A DNA stretch of 64,000 nt from NCBI GenBank assembly GCA_004352715.1, contig SCFE01000094.1, positions 774,796-838,795 on the forward strand. The letters run 5' to 3'. The stretch's first letter is position 1, and every line of letters starts with the position of its first letter. Below, piece after piece: positions 34,918 through 47,079 of this stretch. The notes beneath the pieces are model-generated. The model had not been told where the DNA came from. It saw nothing but the letters and a program-made list of their open reading frames with translations, and searched no databases. The position numbers and the translations under genes are program-made. The DNA comes from Hofstenia miamia. Taxonomy: Eukaryota; Xenacoelomorpha; Acoela.

Positions 34918-35280
34918 TTTTATATGTGGTATTATTTTATGTGTCTATATATATTTTTTGTATTATCTATATTTCTATAATACATTTTTGTTTAAACAAT
35001 ATTATATATGGTATTGCTATATTTGCTTATACACATTGATATAATATTTCACTTTCCAACATACACATTTTTGGTATAAACAATTTTATATATGGGATTG
35101 TATTATTTGCATATACATGATGATGTAATATTTCACTTTCCAATTGATAAATTTATTGGTATACATGATTTTATGCATTATTTTTTTATTCACTTATATA
35201 TCACTTATATATGTTGATGTAATATTTCACCAAAAATGTTTTCCTTATAAATAAGTTTATATGTGCTATTTTGTTATTGT
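34918..35280 (+). repeat. Degenerate tandem repeat, ~85-95 bp unit, about four copies
   Basis: Units share TTTTATATATG, ATTATTTGCATATACA, TGATGTAATATTTCAC and TTTCCAA. The AATATTTCAC anchor occurs at 35,043, 35,127 and 35,221, with a weaker first unit before it. Confidence 0.6.
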
Positions 35281-37085
35281 GTATTTTGTTTAATTTCTTT
35301 AATCTGCAATTAACTGAATGGAATTATTTTTTTTAATATCATATTTTTAGCCAATAAGGCAAATTTATAGACATTGTTCTCACTATGTAAAACTTGTCAA
35401 GTATGACTGTGCAATATGTCACTATATCCATCCCCCCAATATCCATGGCCTCATGCTTGACCAATCAGAATAGGTGTTACAAACCTGCCTCTTGACCAAT
35501 CAGATCAGAGGAAAGTGGCACAAGGTGGACTCAGCCATTATTACTGCTGTTTCAAGTAGTTAATTGGCTTATATTTTATAAAATTATTCAAAATGTACCA
35601 TATCACACAAATTATTTTACATTTCTGGCCCCACAAACACTCTACTTACTTCAAAACAAGCAAATTTGATGGCTTCATGAGTAAAAAATACAATATATTT
35701 CTAAAAATACTGATGCTGCAATTCTAAGTAAAAGCTGTAAATCTATATTTGTGCTATTTTAGTTATAAATTCTGCATTTTCAAAGCAGATAAAGCTATAA
35801 ATACTTTCTATTTTGTTGCAAAAATCTAGCTTGAATAAAAGCATTTGTAAAATGATAATAACATGTCAAAAAATTTGAGTCATTTTCATTGCACACCATA
35901 AAGCAGATGAAAACTAAATTGATTTTTAAACAAGTGTTCTTTGATAATTTAAATTGCAAGTACATATTACATGCTTTACAACAAAGGGAATTATATAAAC
36001 ATGGGAAGCTGGCTTACACAACAATAAATCACTGTAGATGATTAATATGTTTTGTGCAAAACACATTCAAAGTAAACACATTTGGAATTATTTTTTTTGA
36101 AAATTACTGCAAGTTCTTTAGGAGATCAACAATATAATATATGACACATCACCACAAAATGAGTCACAATGCACCAAATTGTCATATTGCATTATTATTA
36201 TTTCTGCATAGAGGACATTTTCAGCTTTCATATGAGCTATAGATCACAAAAATCAGATAAAAACTGATAAAATTTGAAGAAACTATATCTTGAATTTTGA
36301 GCATTTATTTTCAAAGGTGTTTGAGTAAATTGCAATCAAAATTGATGAACCTTCAAACATAAAATGTCCTTAGCAACCAGTAGCTTCTAATTACTTTACC
36401 ACCATAGTCTGATTATTCTGATATCAATGTACAGAAATATACATGAGTACATGTATTTGATGAAAAATATTCTGTTTTATAGTCCAGAAAGGATGCACCT
36501 ATGACTCCATGACTTTTCAGTGACACAAAAATAGACCTCATAAAAGTGCATAAATAAGGGATCAATTCTCAGTATATCTTGGACCAAATTGAAGTTGCTA
36601 ATACATTGTTAATAAAAACACAAATTTTAATATCCAGGAAGAAAATTTTCATTTTAATCCTTTCAATGAATTTCCAGGGCAGACAAGTACCTTCAGTAGC
36701 AGGGGTTACATACTTGTGCAAGAACAGGATAAAAAAATCTATATTTTGCAGCCAATTAAATAATATAATAATGAAGAGTTAATATACACAAAATTCAATA
36801 TTAAGAAATAATTAAACATTGCTAATAAATACAAACACATATGTAATGAAATGATTTTAAGTAACTTATGCATAAAATTGGGTAAAACCAGGCTCCACTG
36901 AAGATAGGTGCCATATAATTTCACAATGGTAATTAAGTTAATATTTTACACCTTTAGAGTTATTTATCAAACTTAACTGAACGCACAAAATTTATTATTT
37001 ATGCACTATGTAGCTGAACAAATTTCAATCAAAACAACTTATTTTGAAACCTAGTAGTTAACTCTGTCCTTTCATGTCACTTTAA
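35281..37085. other. AT-rich stretch without recognisable gene
   Basis: There are two CCAATCAGA boxes at about 35,460 and 35,496, which are CCAAT-like but unattached to a gene. No coding or inverted-repeat structure was recognised. Confidence 0.35.
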
Positions 37086-39083
37086 TTACTGCGTCCTTTT
37101 TTTATAAGGGCTTTGGATCTCTGTGTCACACTCATTGTCACTGTTATTCTTCTCTTCTGATAGTTCTGGTTTAAAGCATGTAATATCCTTTGACTCACAA
37201 GTACTGCAGAAAACATGAATTTTATTATAAAGATATTTTTGTCTAGTCATATCCAAACTGGGAGGTGGAATTGGAGTTGGTTCTGTTCTTGAGGGAGTTT
37301 CCTTATTTCTCATAACAGTTGGACAGTTTTCACCTCTGAATCAGTTGTTCCTCTGGTAAACACACATCCAAGATTTCTGCTATCAAACTTCAATCTGTAC
37401 AAGGACTTGATATCATTTAGAGGCTTGAAAAAATCATTGAGGTAGTTCTGCCAGTCGTACATAGGAACCATGAAATTACCATTCTCATCACCCACTAACT
37501 GAGCCCTATTGATTCCTGTTAAAGTACTGTCTTCCACTGTCTTGGCAATATCCTGTAATTTATATAATTTTTTTCTCCTAAATTTTTGCTTAAAAAGTCA
37601 AAAACACCAATCTGAAGAAAACTTGGTATGCCCTGTAATGAGGAAATCTAGAGTAATGCTTCTATGCAAACTGTGAATCACTGTCCAACAAAGGTACCAG
37701 AGAAGATATTTATTCTTGTTTTGGCTGGAGCAATTGTCACAATGCAGATCAACATCTGTTTCACCCAGACTATAATTGTCAAAGAAATGATGTTGGTAGG
37801 AAATTACAGCATTGGATCCCTTACTACTCAACATGCCTTTATCTATTAGATAGTTAATCTGTTGAGGCAAAGCCTTTCAACAAATACCAAATTTAGCACA
37901 TTTCCTTGGAGTTAAGAAATAGATAGGGCCAGGATGATAGGGATCTGAAGGGAAATGAACTTGCTGTGTGAAATCAAAGCTGTAGTGCATATTCATATCT
38001 CTACTGCATGGACTAGTTTGACAAAGTTTGGTGATGCCAAGGGAGCAAACAGTCTCCTTAGAAGATCTCACCATTTCTTGATACACTGAGCATTTTGTTG
38101 TGACAGTTGACAGATGCTTTTTTGATTCTTTAACTTGGCTGATTTCACAATATCATGAAGGTTTGTGCTTTTATAAATTGTGTAATTATTCTGCTGACAT
38201 TCCAAACACAGATCAGACATTGGCTTTGTTTTCACAATGTGGGGACATAGTCTTTTCTATGTTGTTTTAAAAGTGGTAATTTCTGTGGCCTTCTGTCCAA
38301 TTTCTTCCATTGCTTTAAAATATTTGTGCCATATTGAGGATTTTGTTTCAGAGGATGGCAAGAGGTTGACATCATCTTTCTTGAAACCTGGCACCCTACC
38401 ATGTAGGACTAAAGTATGCTGCTCTGTAAAATTTGTTAGGAATGAGATGATTCCTAGAATATCTTCATATGACAGGGCCCTGCAATTGAAACATCAATCT
38501 CCAGCTTTTTTCTTATGTTGACACAGACCATTTTCTTTGTACCAAGTGATACATGATGTTAATTTGTTTTGGCTTATGACATGCATGAACTTGAATGTCT
38601 CCCTGCAAACTTGTTTTTTCTTGATGAGGTATATAGTTCTTTGATGTTGCCTATCCTTCTGTCTTTTTAATTTTGTTGGAACTGTGAGGACTGATCTATT
38701 CATAGTACAACTCACTTTTAACATGATAATTATGTCTTCTTCTGATTCTGTTAATTCACACATATTGTGCCTCTAAGCCAACACCCACTCTTCATCAAAA
38801 GCTTTAACACATTTTCCTTGAGTTCCCAGATTAAAACCAAACTTGAAATTCAAAACTTTCTGTAGTTCCTCTCCATCATCAGCAGAAACTACATGGACCA
38901 TGACAGCATGCAAAATAGAAGCAGTTTCATTCCATCACTTTGCTCAAAGGAGAAATTATTGATTTCTAAACTACATGGAGCATTTAATAACTGTAATAAT
39001 TCATCATCTGAATCTTTATCTAACAGCACCTTCAACATCTGATTCTTCCTCACTACTTTCAAACTCACAGTTGTCATCAACAA
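37086..39083 (-). pseudogene. DUF7869-type transposase-like relic
   Basis: A degenerate minus-strand coding region is split over several frames. The clearest part (38,086-37,598) has FDFTQQVHFPSDPYHPGPIY, FLTPRKCAKFGIC, then LPRQINYLIDKGML-like sequence, DLHCDNCSSQNKNKYL, LWYLCW and LITGHTKFSSDWCFG. This matches the DUF7869 layout (H-DNC-x-QNKN, WYLCWR, GHTKF-PDWCFG) of transposase-derived proteins abundant in invertebrate genomes. Upstream, CRETFKFMHVISQNKL and GLCQHKKK (38,763-38,494) match the conserved N-terminal segment. The DNC/QNKN residues look like a catalytic motif, although the reaction is unproven. Many stops and phase changes show the copy is dead. No terminal inverted repeats were found around it. 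Confidence 0.7.
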
Positions 39084-39779
39084 AATTCATTCACAATCTT
39101 GAAAATAGAAGTAAGATTAACAGCAATACTAACTTAAAGAAAACTACAGTGTTATCTATCATTTTTGTTTACATCTATTTGTTTGTTTTTGTATGTTATA
39201 TATTTTCCACTTGCAGCACTAGTCTCTGCTGAGGAAATAATAGTTTCTTTCTCTAAATACTTTTAACATATACTAATTTGATTAGGAAACATTTATAAAG
39301 CCAATTATTATATTTTTGTAGTTTCAAATATGATTTTTGGAAAAGAAACTATGTACATATATATTTATCATTTTGCAAAGTTTTTATTGATTGGCTAGGG
39401 AAACTGATTGAACCCTAAGCATATAAAGAAATTGAGAACACTGTTTTTGTAAATGTTGTAGCCATCTAATGGACCAATTTATCTCTGATTTGAAGATTTA
39501 AATAGCAAACAAAATTAAAATTAACAATTTATGCTAACAGAAAATGCTTTGTAGGAACTAGTTATAGCATTCTCTTAACTAATGTAAGCAAACCTGTTAA
39601 AATAAATATTTAGTGCATTGCAAAATGAATGAATAACAACCTATAGAAGCTTTTATGAGGCTTTTCTAAACAGTGAATATGGTGGGGAGATAATGCAAAA
39701 AATAATCAAAAACTGTTCCACTACTTACATGCTACTAAAGTAGTGTATTCTTGATTACTGAGGAAACTATCAATCATCA

Positions 39780-40830
39780 ATCTACAAAGTCACTTCGAAC
39801 CAATAAAAGTTATTACCCTACTGCCAAAAACCACTATCACAGTCAAAGAGGAAGAAAAACTCCTTGCAACATCATTCATTCAAATCTCTCCACAAATTCA
39901 ACATCTCCTCAATCAAATTACAAATGAGAAACTAACAAAAATGGAAGTCATTTCAACTCCCATGTGGATTAGAGCTGAAAACTAAAATCTGCTAATGGAT
40001 AAATTTACTCTCAATAACAAAATGCAGATCCAAATCACTCTGATCCAATATACTCCAGACAACATTTCGGACATTGAGCTAATAAAAATGAACATTTTTG
40101 CAGAGTCATTCACTAAAACTGAACTTGAAACTCTCATGTCGCCCAATCAACAAACTGTTTTCAATATCAAATGCCCTCATACCAGATTATTGATCACTCA
40201 AAAAACAAATCAATCCTTAGCAAAAAACATCAAAATTTGACATAATAGCCAAACTGGACCACAAATCTCTAAATTACCCAGTAACATTTGGAGCAGCCCA
40301 AATTACAGCAACAACTGGACACTGGCACCAACTTGAATCTCAAATTGCTACAGCCAATGATTTCTGCATCCCACCTCTGTTAGTTGGCATCCTAATTATT
40401 GCTCCTTATGCCAAAGACAAATCAGTCCAACCAGTAAACACACCATACCTTCATACAAGCTGTACTACTATACAGCCCAGGATATCATGAACTCAAAGGA
40501 GCAAAACTGTTCAAAGACGCTGCCAACCAACTCAGAGACAACAATCAAGTGTATAGATTACTCATTGATACCAAAAATACCCCTGAAGACATTTACAAAA
40601 AAGGAGCTCCAATCAGACTACAAATTGCAAACTGTAAAAACAAGCTAAACAAAAAGAAATTAAAATCACTAACATTATTCACTGGTAGCAAAGGTATCAT
40701 ATGAGCCAATCTTCTCCAGGAAGACCTCCATTACTACAATGTGTCAAAAAGAATCGAAATCATCATCATGATCCATGCAGAAGTAAATGACCTCAATAAG
40801 ATGACAGAAGAAAAATGCATTTAATGATAA
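39780..40830 (+). pseudogene. Relic of the Gypsy third gene, part B
   Basis: Across several frames this segment aligns with 26,420-27,600 of the better retroelement. EEEKLLATSFIQISPQIQHL matches REEELLATSSVQLSPHIRDL, GAKLFKDAANQLRDN and YKKGAPI match the region around 27,200-27,360, and the end VSKRIEIIIM...AEVNDLNKMT matches VTKRIEIITM...ADVSDPDEMT. It is A-rich like the 4.9-9.2 kb relic, in the same orientation, and may derive from a copy of similar age. It has many stops. Only one copy of the 43-codon unit duplicated at 27,044-27,300 is seen here. Confidence 0.75.
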
Positions 40831-40844
40831 TATATTATCAATAT

Positions 40845-40944
40845 TTCATTTTTACCAAAAATTTATTGATTTAGCCAGTCAAAATCACTTTTAAGAATCT
40901 GACGGGGGACATATTTCACAATGTCCCACTTGTGTATGCCACTG
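40845..40944 (+). mobile_element. hAT-like MITE fragment (right end)
   Basis: The segment matches the right half of the complete element at 62,594-62,804: GATTTAGCCAGTCAAAATCA, then CTGACGGGGGACAT, then GTATGCCACTG at the end. The left end is missing, and the copy directly follows the Gypsy third-gene relic. Confidence 0.7.
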
Positions 40945-41232
40945 GCCTTAAGAAGCATCTAAGGAAATGAATATTAGTATCAGCACTTTGTCAAAAATGT
41001 GCTAAATTTCTGAAATTTGCGATTTGAGGAAGAAAATGTTAGTACTTTGAACACCATAAATGAAATTATTAAATTTTGTCGAAAACTTTTTTAAGCTGTT
41101 TGCAGAAACACCAAATAGTATTGATGTGGCTAGCACATCTTAGCTAAGCAAATTGTTTAATTGAAGCAAATAAAGGCATATGCTTTTGAAAAATATGAGG
41201 CTTAAACCCACTGAGTCACTTATTGAATCATT

Positions 41233-41367
41233 GGAGCTGGTTATTTATCCGCCAGTCTAGTGTTTTCCAATGCTTGTAAATATGTTAATATTTAAGCTGT
41301 ATATAAGATGACACTTATTGCAAATAGAGAAAAGTTTTATTATGTTTAACTGAAAATTCAGACCTGT
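41233..41367 (+). repeat. Dispersed direct repeat, copy 1
   Basis: About 135 bp (GGAGCTGGTTATTTAT to TCAGACCTG) recurs at 41,780-41,916 with scattered substitutions and small indels. Shared anchors are CTAGTGTTTTCCAATG and ATATAAGATGACAC. Confidence 0.8.
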
Positions 41368-41779
41368 GTTAGCCCCACTGATGTTATATGATGACCCTGA
41401 TGTTATTGAGCTGAGTGACAATGATGGAAGGAAGGTTTTCCACTAGTTCCAGGAAGTTTGAATCAGGGGGCTACCAATTTCTCCTTACATTAGTACAGCC
41501 TGGCGTGATCGAATGGTTTTTGCTTGGTATTCAACAGTGAAAAATTTGTTGGAATAAATTAGTTCAACTTGATGCCTTTTTGTAATATGAGTCCAAAGTG
41601 AGTAAGAATGAGCACTGCTCCTAATGTTGCATGATTTGAACAAAGAGCCATCAAGATATTATGTTGATATCATGGGGCCCCTGGAATGCAAGTTCTTGCT
41701 GATATGTTCTGCAACAGCACTATACTCTGGAAAATACAAAGAAAATGGCTAGCCTGGCATGGAACGGCATGTAAAATCA

Positions 41780-41916
41780 GAGCTTGTTATTTATTAACCT
41801 GCCTAGTGTTTTCCAATGTTTGTAAATATGTTAATACTTAAGCTTTATATAAGATGACACCTTTATTGTAAATAGATAACAGTTTTAATAATGTTTAACT
41901 GAAAAGTCAGACCTGC
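41780..41916 (+). repeat. Dispersed direct repeat, copy 2
   Basis: This is the second copy of the 41,233-41,367 unit, about 545 bp downstream in the same orientation. The DNA between them has no gene. Confidence 0.8.
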
Positions 41917-42278
41917 TTTTGAACGTGATGTCTCTTTAGAAATAAACTATGTAATGATAAACAAAATCATTTGCTTCCCCCAAATTTTGAAAATCAATAA
42001 GTGAAGGACGCCATCGCCCATGAGTGCAGCATTGATGGGGATCTCAAAAAGTCAGTGGTTTTGTTATTAAGCTAAAATGTGATTGCTGACTATAGTGCTA
42101 CAAATTTCAACATTTCATGGTATAGCACATCTATCAATTGTTTACGACAATGTTCAAACCAGAGTATATATATTCTACAAACACTTAATGAACAAAAAGT
42201 CTAAATTTAGCACTTGAAAAGTATAGGATACATTCAATTAATATTTTGTTGCATAGCCTCTACTTTGTTTCACTGCTT

Positions 42279-43235
42279 CTAGTCTCTTTCCATGATTACT
42301 TGTAATGCTTTTGCACATATCCACTGGAATCTTGTTCCATTCTTCCTTGCAGAAATCCTCAAATTATTGAACATCCTCAAATGAACTCGCACTTTAAATT
42401 CTTTCCACAGATTTTTTATGGGATTGAGGTCTGGAGATTGGCTTCGCCATTTAATCACCTCAACAGCATTATCATCCAACCATTTTTGAGTTGCTTTTGC
42501 CATGTGCTTAGCATCAATGTCCTGCTGAAAAATAAATAGCGCCCATATCCTAATAATCAGTCAGATTTAAGGAGATTTTGCTCAAGTATGCTGCGGTATT
42601 GAGAGGCATCCATTCTTCCTTTGATTATATCCAGTTCTCCAGTGCCATTTGAAGAAAAACACCTCCAAACCATAATGCTTTCACCGCCGTACTTAACAGT
42701 AGGAATGGTGTTTTGAGGCTTTTGGGCTGTTCTTTTCTTTCTCCAAACACGTGCGGCTGTATTCCTTCCGAACAACTCGATTTTGGTCTCATCAGACCAT
42801 ATTACTTTAGCCCAAAAATCACTTGATTCGTTTTCATATTGTTTCACAACGCTTAAACGCGCTTTCAGGTGCTTAGCTTTTAGTAGAGGAACGTTCCGTG
42901 GTACTCTACAATGCGGCCCTGTGAGATAGAGAGTCCTGCTTATTGTGTCTTTGCTAACTTTTCTGCCTGTAGCTTTCAAATCATTTTGAATTTCTTGACA
43001 TGTGATGTAAGGGTTCCTTTGAACTTTGCGAGCAATCCATCTTGCACTTTTGTTGTCAATTCTACGAGGCCTGCCATTCCTCTGCATGTTTGCAGTTGTA
43101 TTAAATTTTTTCCACTTTCTAGTCAGGTTTCCTACTGTAGATAAAGGCAAGTTGAAATCCCGTGATATTTTTCAATAGCCATCTCCTGTTTTATGCTTCT
43201 CAATGATTACTTGATAATTCTTTAACTTTGCCCAT
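42279..43235 (-). pseudogene. Tc1-like transposase, inactive
   Basis: From ATG 43,235-43,233 the frame reads MGKVKELSSN, then frame shifts into EKHKTGDGY-stop-KISRDFN, and stays open from 43,150 to 42,557. N-terminal helix-turn-helix (LPLSTVGNLTRKWKK), the GRPRR hook and the second helix-turn-helix (DNKSARWIARKVQ) are present. The catalytic residues are D at 42,793-42,791 (IWSDETK) and D at 42,521-42,519 (FQQDIDAKH). The third position 34 residues on is Lys (codon 42,416-42,414, PIKNLW) where DD34E enzymes have Glu. A frame change at about 42,550 separates the halves. The cut-and-paste enzyme is therefore dead by both frame and active-site changes. I did not find clear terminal inverted repeats. 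Confidence 0.9.
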
Positions 43236-43940
43236 CGCGGTATGAGTCTAGCGAAATAGTAGATTGATAATGATTGAAGATATTTTATTGGTCATAGCAG
43301 GGCGATATGCTCTTTTTTTTTGGTCAATGCAAAGGCTGATTAATTAGCCAATAGTTTTTGTTAATGGCAATTATTAAATGTCCTTATTTCTAGTATCTAA
43401 CTATTTGATATGTATTGAGCAGCTAGTATCATTCCTGGTTGCATAGCACAACAAGCATTCTATTTACTTTGTTTGATAATACAAAATCACTAAAGAGATA
43501 AGTCGAGTTGTGTCATGCATATTATAGTAGCATAACTGTAAGCTAGGTTACACATAATAACCAGAGGCGTATTCTCTAACCAGCATTTTTATGATTTTAG
43601 AGCGTTTTTTCCTATCTCTTATTTGGGAACTGAGTAAATTTAATACCACATCAAACTGATTTTTACACTATATTTATATAAATTTGTAATTTGTAATTAA
43701 GTACTCAATTGAATTTTCAATTACAGGTAACACATCTAATTGAGTTGCCATTTTTATAAAGCATTGCGTTTAGTACTTTCTTGCAAAACCGTGTATAAAT
43801 TACAATTTTGATAAAATTGAAGCATTTCGATTGTTTTGATCCATAAACTATACATTGGTTTAATTGGCTAGTACATGTATCATCTTGTTTAGCAACCATC
43901 TCACTGATAAATTAAAAAATCATAGTTACTTCAGTCTTGA
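43236..43940. other. Non-coding flank of the Tc1 relic
   Basis: No gene was recognised. The DNA next to the transposase is probably the element's 5' untranslated end, but its boundary could not be placed. Confidence 0.35.
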
Positions 43941-44120
43941 ATGTCGCAATAACTAGGTATTGCGACATCCACACTTTAATAGAAATTAAAAGAGCAAGGG
44001 GTGCGTTCATATTAACGCACACTTCGAAATTTAGTGTAATCATTGAAATTGCATCATACAATTGTAGCCGAACGTTATTGATTGGTTCACGAGGTGTGCG
44101 CTAATGATCACTGCACCTCG
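43941..44120. repeat. Three perfect short inverted repeats in 180 bp
   Basis: ATGTCGCAATA (43,941-43,951) pairs with 43,958-43,968 around a 6-base loop. GTGCGTT (44,001-44,007) pairs with 44,014-44,020 around a 6-base loop. CGAGGTG (44,090-44,096) pairs with CACCTCG (44,114-44,120). These stems are GC-rich within AT-rich DNA. Confidence 0.8.
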
Positions 44121-44491
44121 AATGAGAAATCAAACGTCTCACCAACAATTCCCGCCAAGCAAACATCATCAATAAATAGAGAAACTTTTTCAAGTTCTAC
44201 ATATACATACATTGGCTGTGGTTTTAAGCTAAGACAAATGTTGGGATTTATTTATTAGATTATTTTAGTGGCTGTAGCAGTTATTTAGAAGTAAGCTAGA
44301 CAAGCTCAAACTGTGTCATGTGCACAAACGCAGCCCTGGTTGAACGTGTTGGTGAGCCTGCAAAGGAGGCTCATCAATGCTATACAAAGCTGTGGAATAT
44401 GAGCATTAGCTTACTATTGTTTACGGCCAACAAGAAACATAGTTTATTCTTAGTCCGCCTTAATAATACCTGCATACGGTTAGGTAGATCG
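44121..44491. other. Short non-coding stretch
   Basis: No recognised gene. A 60-codon open frame at 44,318-44,500 runs into the next mobile element and has no domain. Confidence 0.35.
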
Positions 44492-45777
44492 CAGAGATAG
44501 AATCGGATTGGATCTCGGATCGGATCGGATTTTCATTTTGAGAAACTTCGGAACCAAAAATTTTTAAAATTTGTGTAGCTGTACATTTTATAAATTATGC
44601 ACAATTTTTACATTGAATCATAATTTAATAACCTAATTGAAGTTTTGTATTGAATTTCATTGTTCATACAACAGGTTCCGCGTTATTCTGTCCAACAACT
44701 TACAATTGGTGACGAATATTTAAAATTTGAAAATGTGATTCATGTTAGCCATCACATTATGATAAAATAGTAAACTAACCAAAAATATTTGTTTGAACAA
44801 ACTTGCAAATAGAAGAGTAGAATTCTGAAAAGGATCCTCCGTAACATGTATGTCAAAAAAAGCACAGAACACAGAGAAGCAAGTGGAATACCTTAGCTTT
44901 TTCAAACACTGTCAAAATGTAAAAATAATATAATAGTTTTGGATGCTCTTCAATAAAAAAATCTCATTTAATTACACATTGTAACCAACTTGCAATGCCA
45001 AGATCAACTTAGTACTAAGAAGGTTTGTCATTATTATAGTCACTAATACAAAAATGTTTATGGAACCCTACCGTCGGTATACTATTAATAGAGCATTAAT
45101 GTATTTAATGTTGCTGTTATATAATTTAAAAATTTTAATCCAATTTAGTATCCAATTTCAGTAAAATTAAAAATTTATATTTAAATCACAAATTTTGTTT
45201 GAAAAAATTAATTTTTCTATCACTGACTTTAATACACTCTACAACAACTTATTTAATGTCTTTCTATATAAATTTTGGGTTGTTCTTAAATTTACCATTA
45301 TTTAGCTATTATTGTTTTCTTCGCCTTAGCTGCAATTTTGAAGTAAATTTATGTTGTTTGAAACAATTTCAATTCATAGCGAAATTGCAAAGTGGTTATT
45401 TTTTAATTTGGACGCAAAAATTAATACGGGATGTAATAATATAAGAAACTCAACTGCATAAACTCTATAAATATGTTATAATTATAGTTGATGACAATTT
45501 TAAGAACTAGATTATTACAAAGCCTACAAATAAGTATATTTGCATGCACTATTTCGTAAGCATATGTCCATTTTTTATCTCAAGACAGTGCTCAATCAAT
45601 TAAAATTTTCTAGTCGCATTAAAAAACAAAAATATTTTTTAAGTTTATGTTTGTTTATTGTTAGACTACTTATTTAAATTCGGATCCGTTTCGGATTGAA
45701 AACTAAAATTTTTTAAAAGTTCTGATCGGATCTGTATCAGATCGGATCTTAAAATTTTGGATCCGATTCCATCTCTG
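44492..45777. mobile_element. hAT-like non-autonomous element with CAGAGAT ends
   Basis: The left end CAGAGATAGAATCGGAT and the reverse complement of the right end (CAGAGATGGAATCGGAT) match at 16 of 17 positions, and both ends continue into GGATC/GATCC-rich subterminal repeats. The flanking octamers GTAGATCG (44,484-44,491) and GTGGGTCA (45,778-45,785) agree at 5 of 8 positions, with only A/G differences, consistent with an aged 8-bp target duplication. The 1.28-kb interior has no transposase. A partial second copy lies at 53,435-53,646. Confidence 0.75.
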
Positions 45778-45785
45778 GTGGGTCA

Positions 45786-47079
45786 TCTATTTCTGCTTTC
45801 ATGCCAAATACAGAGGCTTGAAAATTATAGCAAATGAGTCCTGGTCTTGGTTGAAATTGAAAAGTTGGTCTGATCACGTTCTGGTTCCGTCTGATGTTTT
45901 AATATTTCGTGGTGTTGTTAAATAAACTAAGGTATCAATTTCAAATATTTTACTTGATATCTGATTTTAAGAAATATTCATTTGAATCATATTTTGCATT
46001 AATGTAGAGCATTTAAAAATTATACATTTCATCATGTCATGGATGGCTTCAAGTTGAAGCAATGACTGCAGTGATTTCCATTGTAAATTTTGAAACTTTC
46101 GGTCCAGCATTGACGTATTTTTATTTAAATATAGTGACAAAATTAAACCGAGCCACAAGCAACCGCACACTATGCAATGTGGCCCACGCTCCGCCACTGA
46201 TAATAACGGTTTGCTGAGATGAGGGTAAGCAATACATCAAAGTAGATGTCAAAGTGGATAAATTGATGACATGGAGAACAGTGTCGGGCAGATGCCCATT
46301 GGAGAGGAACACCACATGGGGACTTCACCTAAATAGTGAATGGTGGTTAAATCGCTGATTACTAGATACAACCATTTATTGTTGTGAGCAGTTATTTATT
46401 AGTTCCTATTCATACTGAACGCAGTGGAAATTAAGTTAAAGATTTAATTCATTTGGAATTGGGCCTGGATGGAGATTCTACATGAAGGTTAATTTAAATA
46501 AGAATGTAAAATGTCAACAGTTACTTTACAAGCCCAAAATTCATCTGCTATACTTCCAACGATTGAAATTAAAAATTCAGAGATCTTAATCCTTTTGTCA
46601 GACAAATTGTGTGTCTAAAAAGGGTCTACAATAAATTTCTATTGTTGATTTGTGATTGTAGCCTATTTCATTATAAGCATGAATAAATTGATGACATTTT
46701 TTATTCAATTTGAGATGAACAGTAACAATTGTGTTGTTTCAGAGAAAATTTTAATGAGAATCATATCTTGAAGTGTTTGAATTGCGCGCAAATAATGAGA
46801 TAAAATGATGTTTAACAAATCTTGGCATTTGTAAACGACCTGTTCTACCACTTTTGACATTTCAAAACAAGTGTTGCTGAAATATTAATTAAGAACTACA
46901 CTAAAAGCCTCTTTCTCCATAATGACTGATTGTGAAATTTCTCCAATAGATGCTTGCAAAAATAGCTTGAATTAAAATCGTGTTTTTGAATTTGAAAAGT
47001 TCAAGGAATACTGTTATTATTTCTCAAAGTACTCTATTCATTTCACTATTAACAATAAGTTTCATTCCTAAGTCCCAAT
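45786..47079. other. Non-coding stretch
   Basis: No gene was recognised. Around 46,140-46,320 the sequence is less AT-rich and may be an old repeat. Confidence 0.35.

Noticed and set aside
4860-40830. The 4.9-9.2 kb gag-pol relic and the 39.8-40.8 kb third-gene relic as one copy split by insertions
   Set aside because: They are about 30 kb apart with unrelated DNA between, and the part that would join them is absent. Separate fragments are simpler.
42160-43400. Terminal inverted repeats of the Tc1 element
   Set aside because: The flanks were compared by eye on both sides and no convincing matching pair was found.
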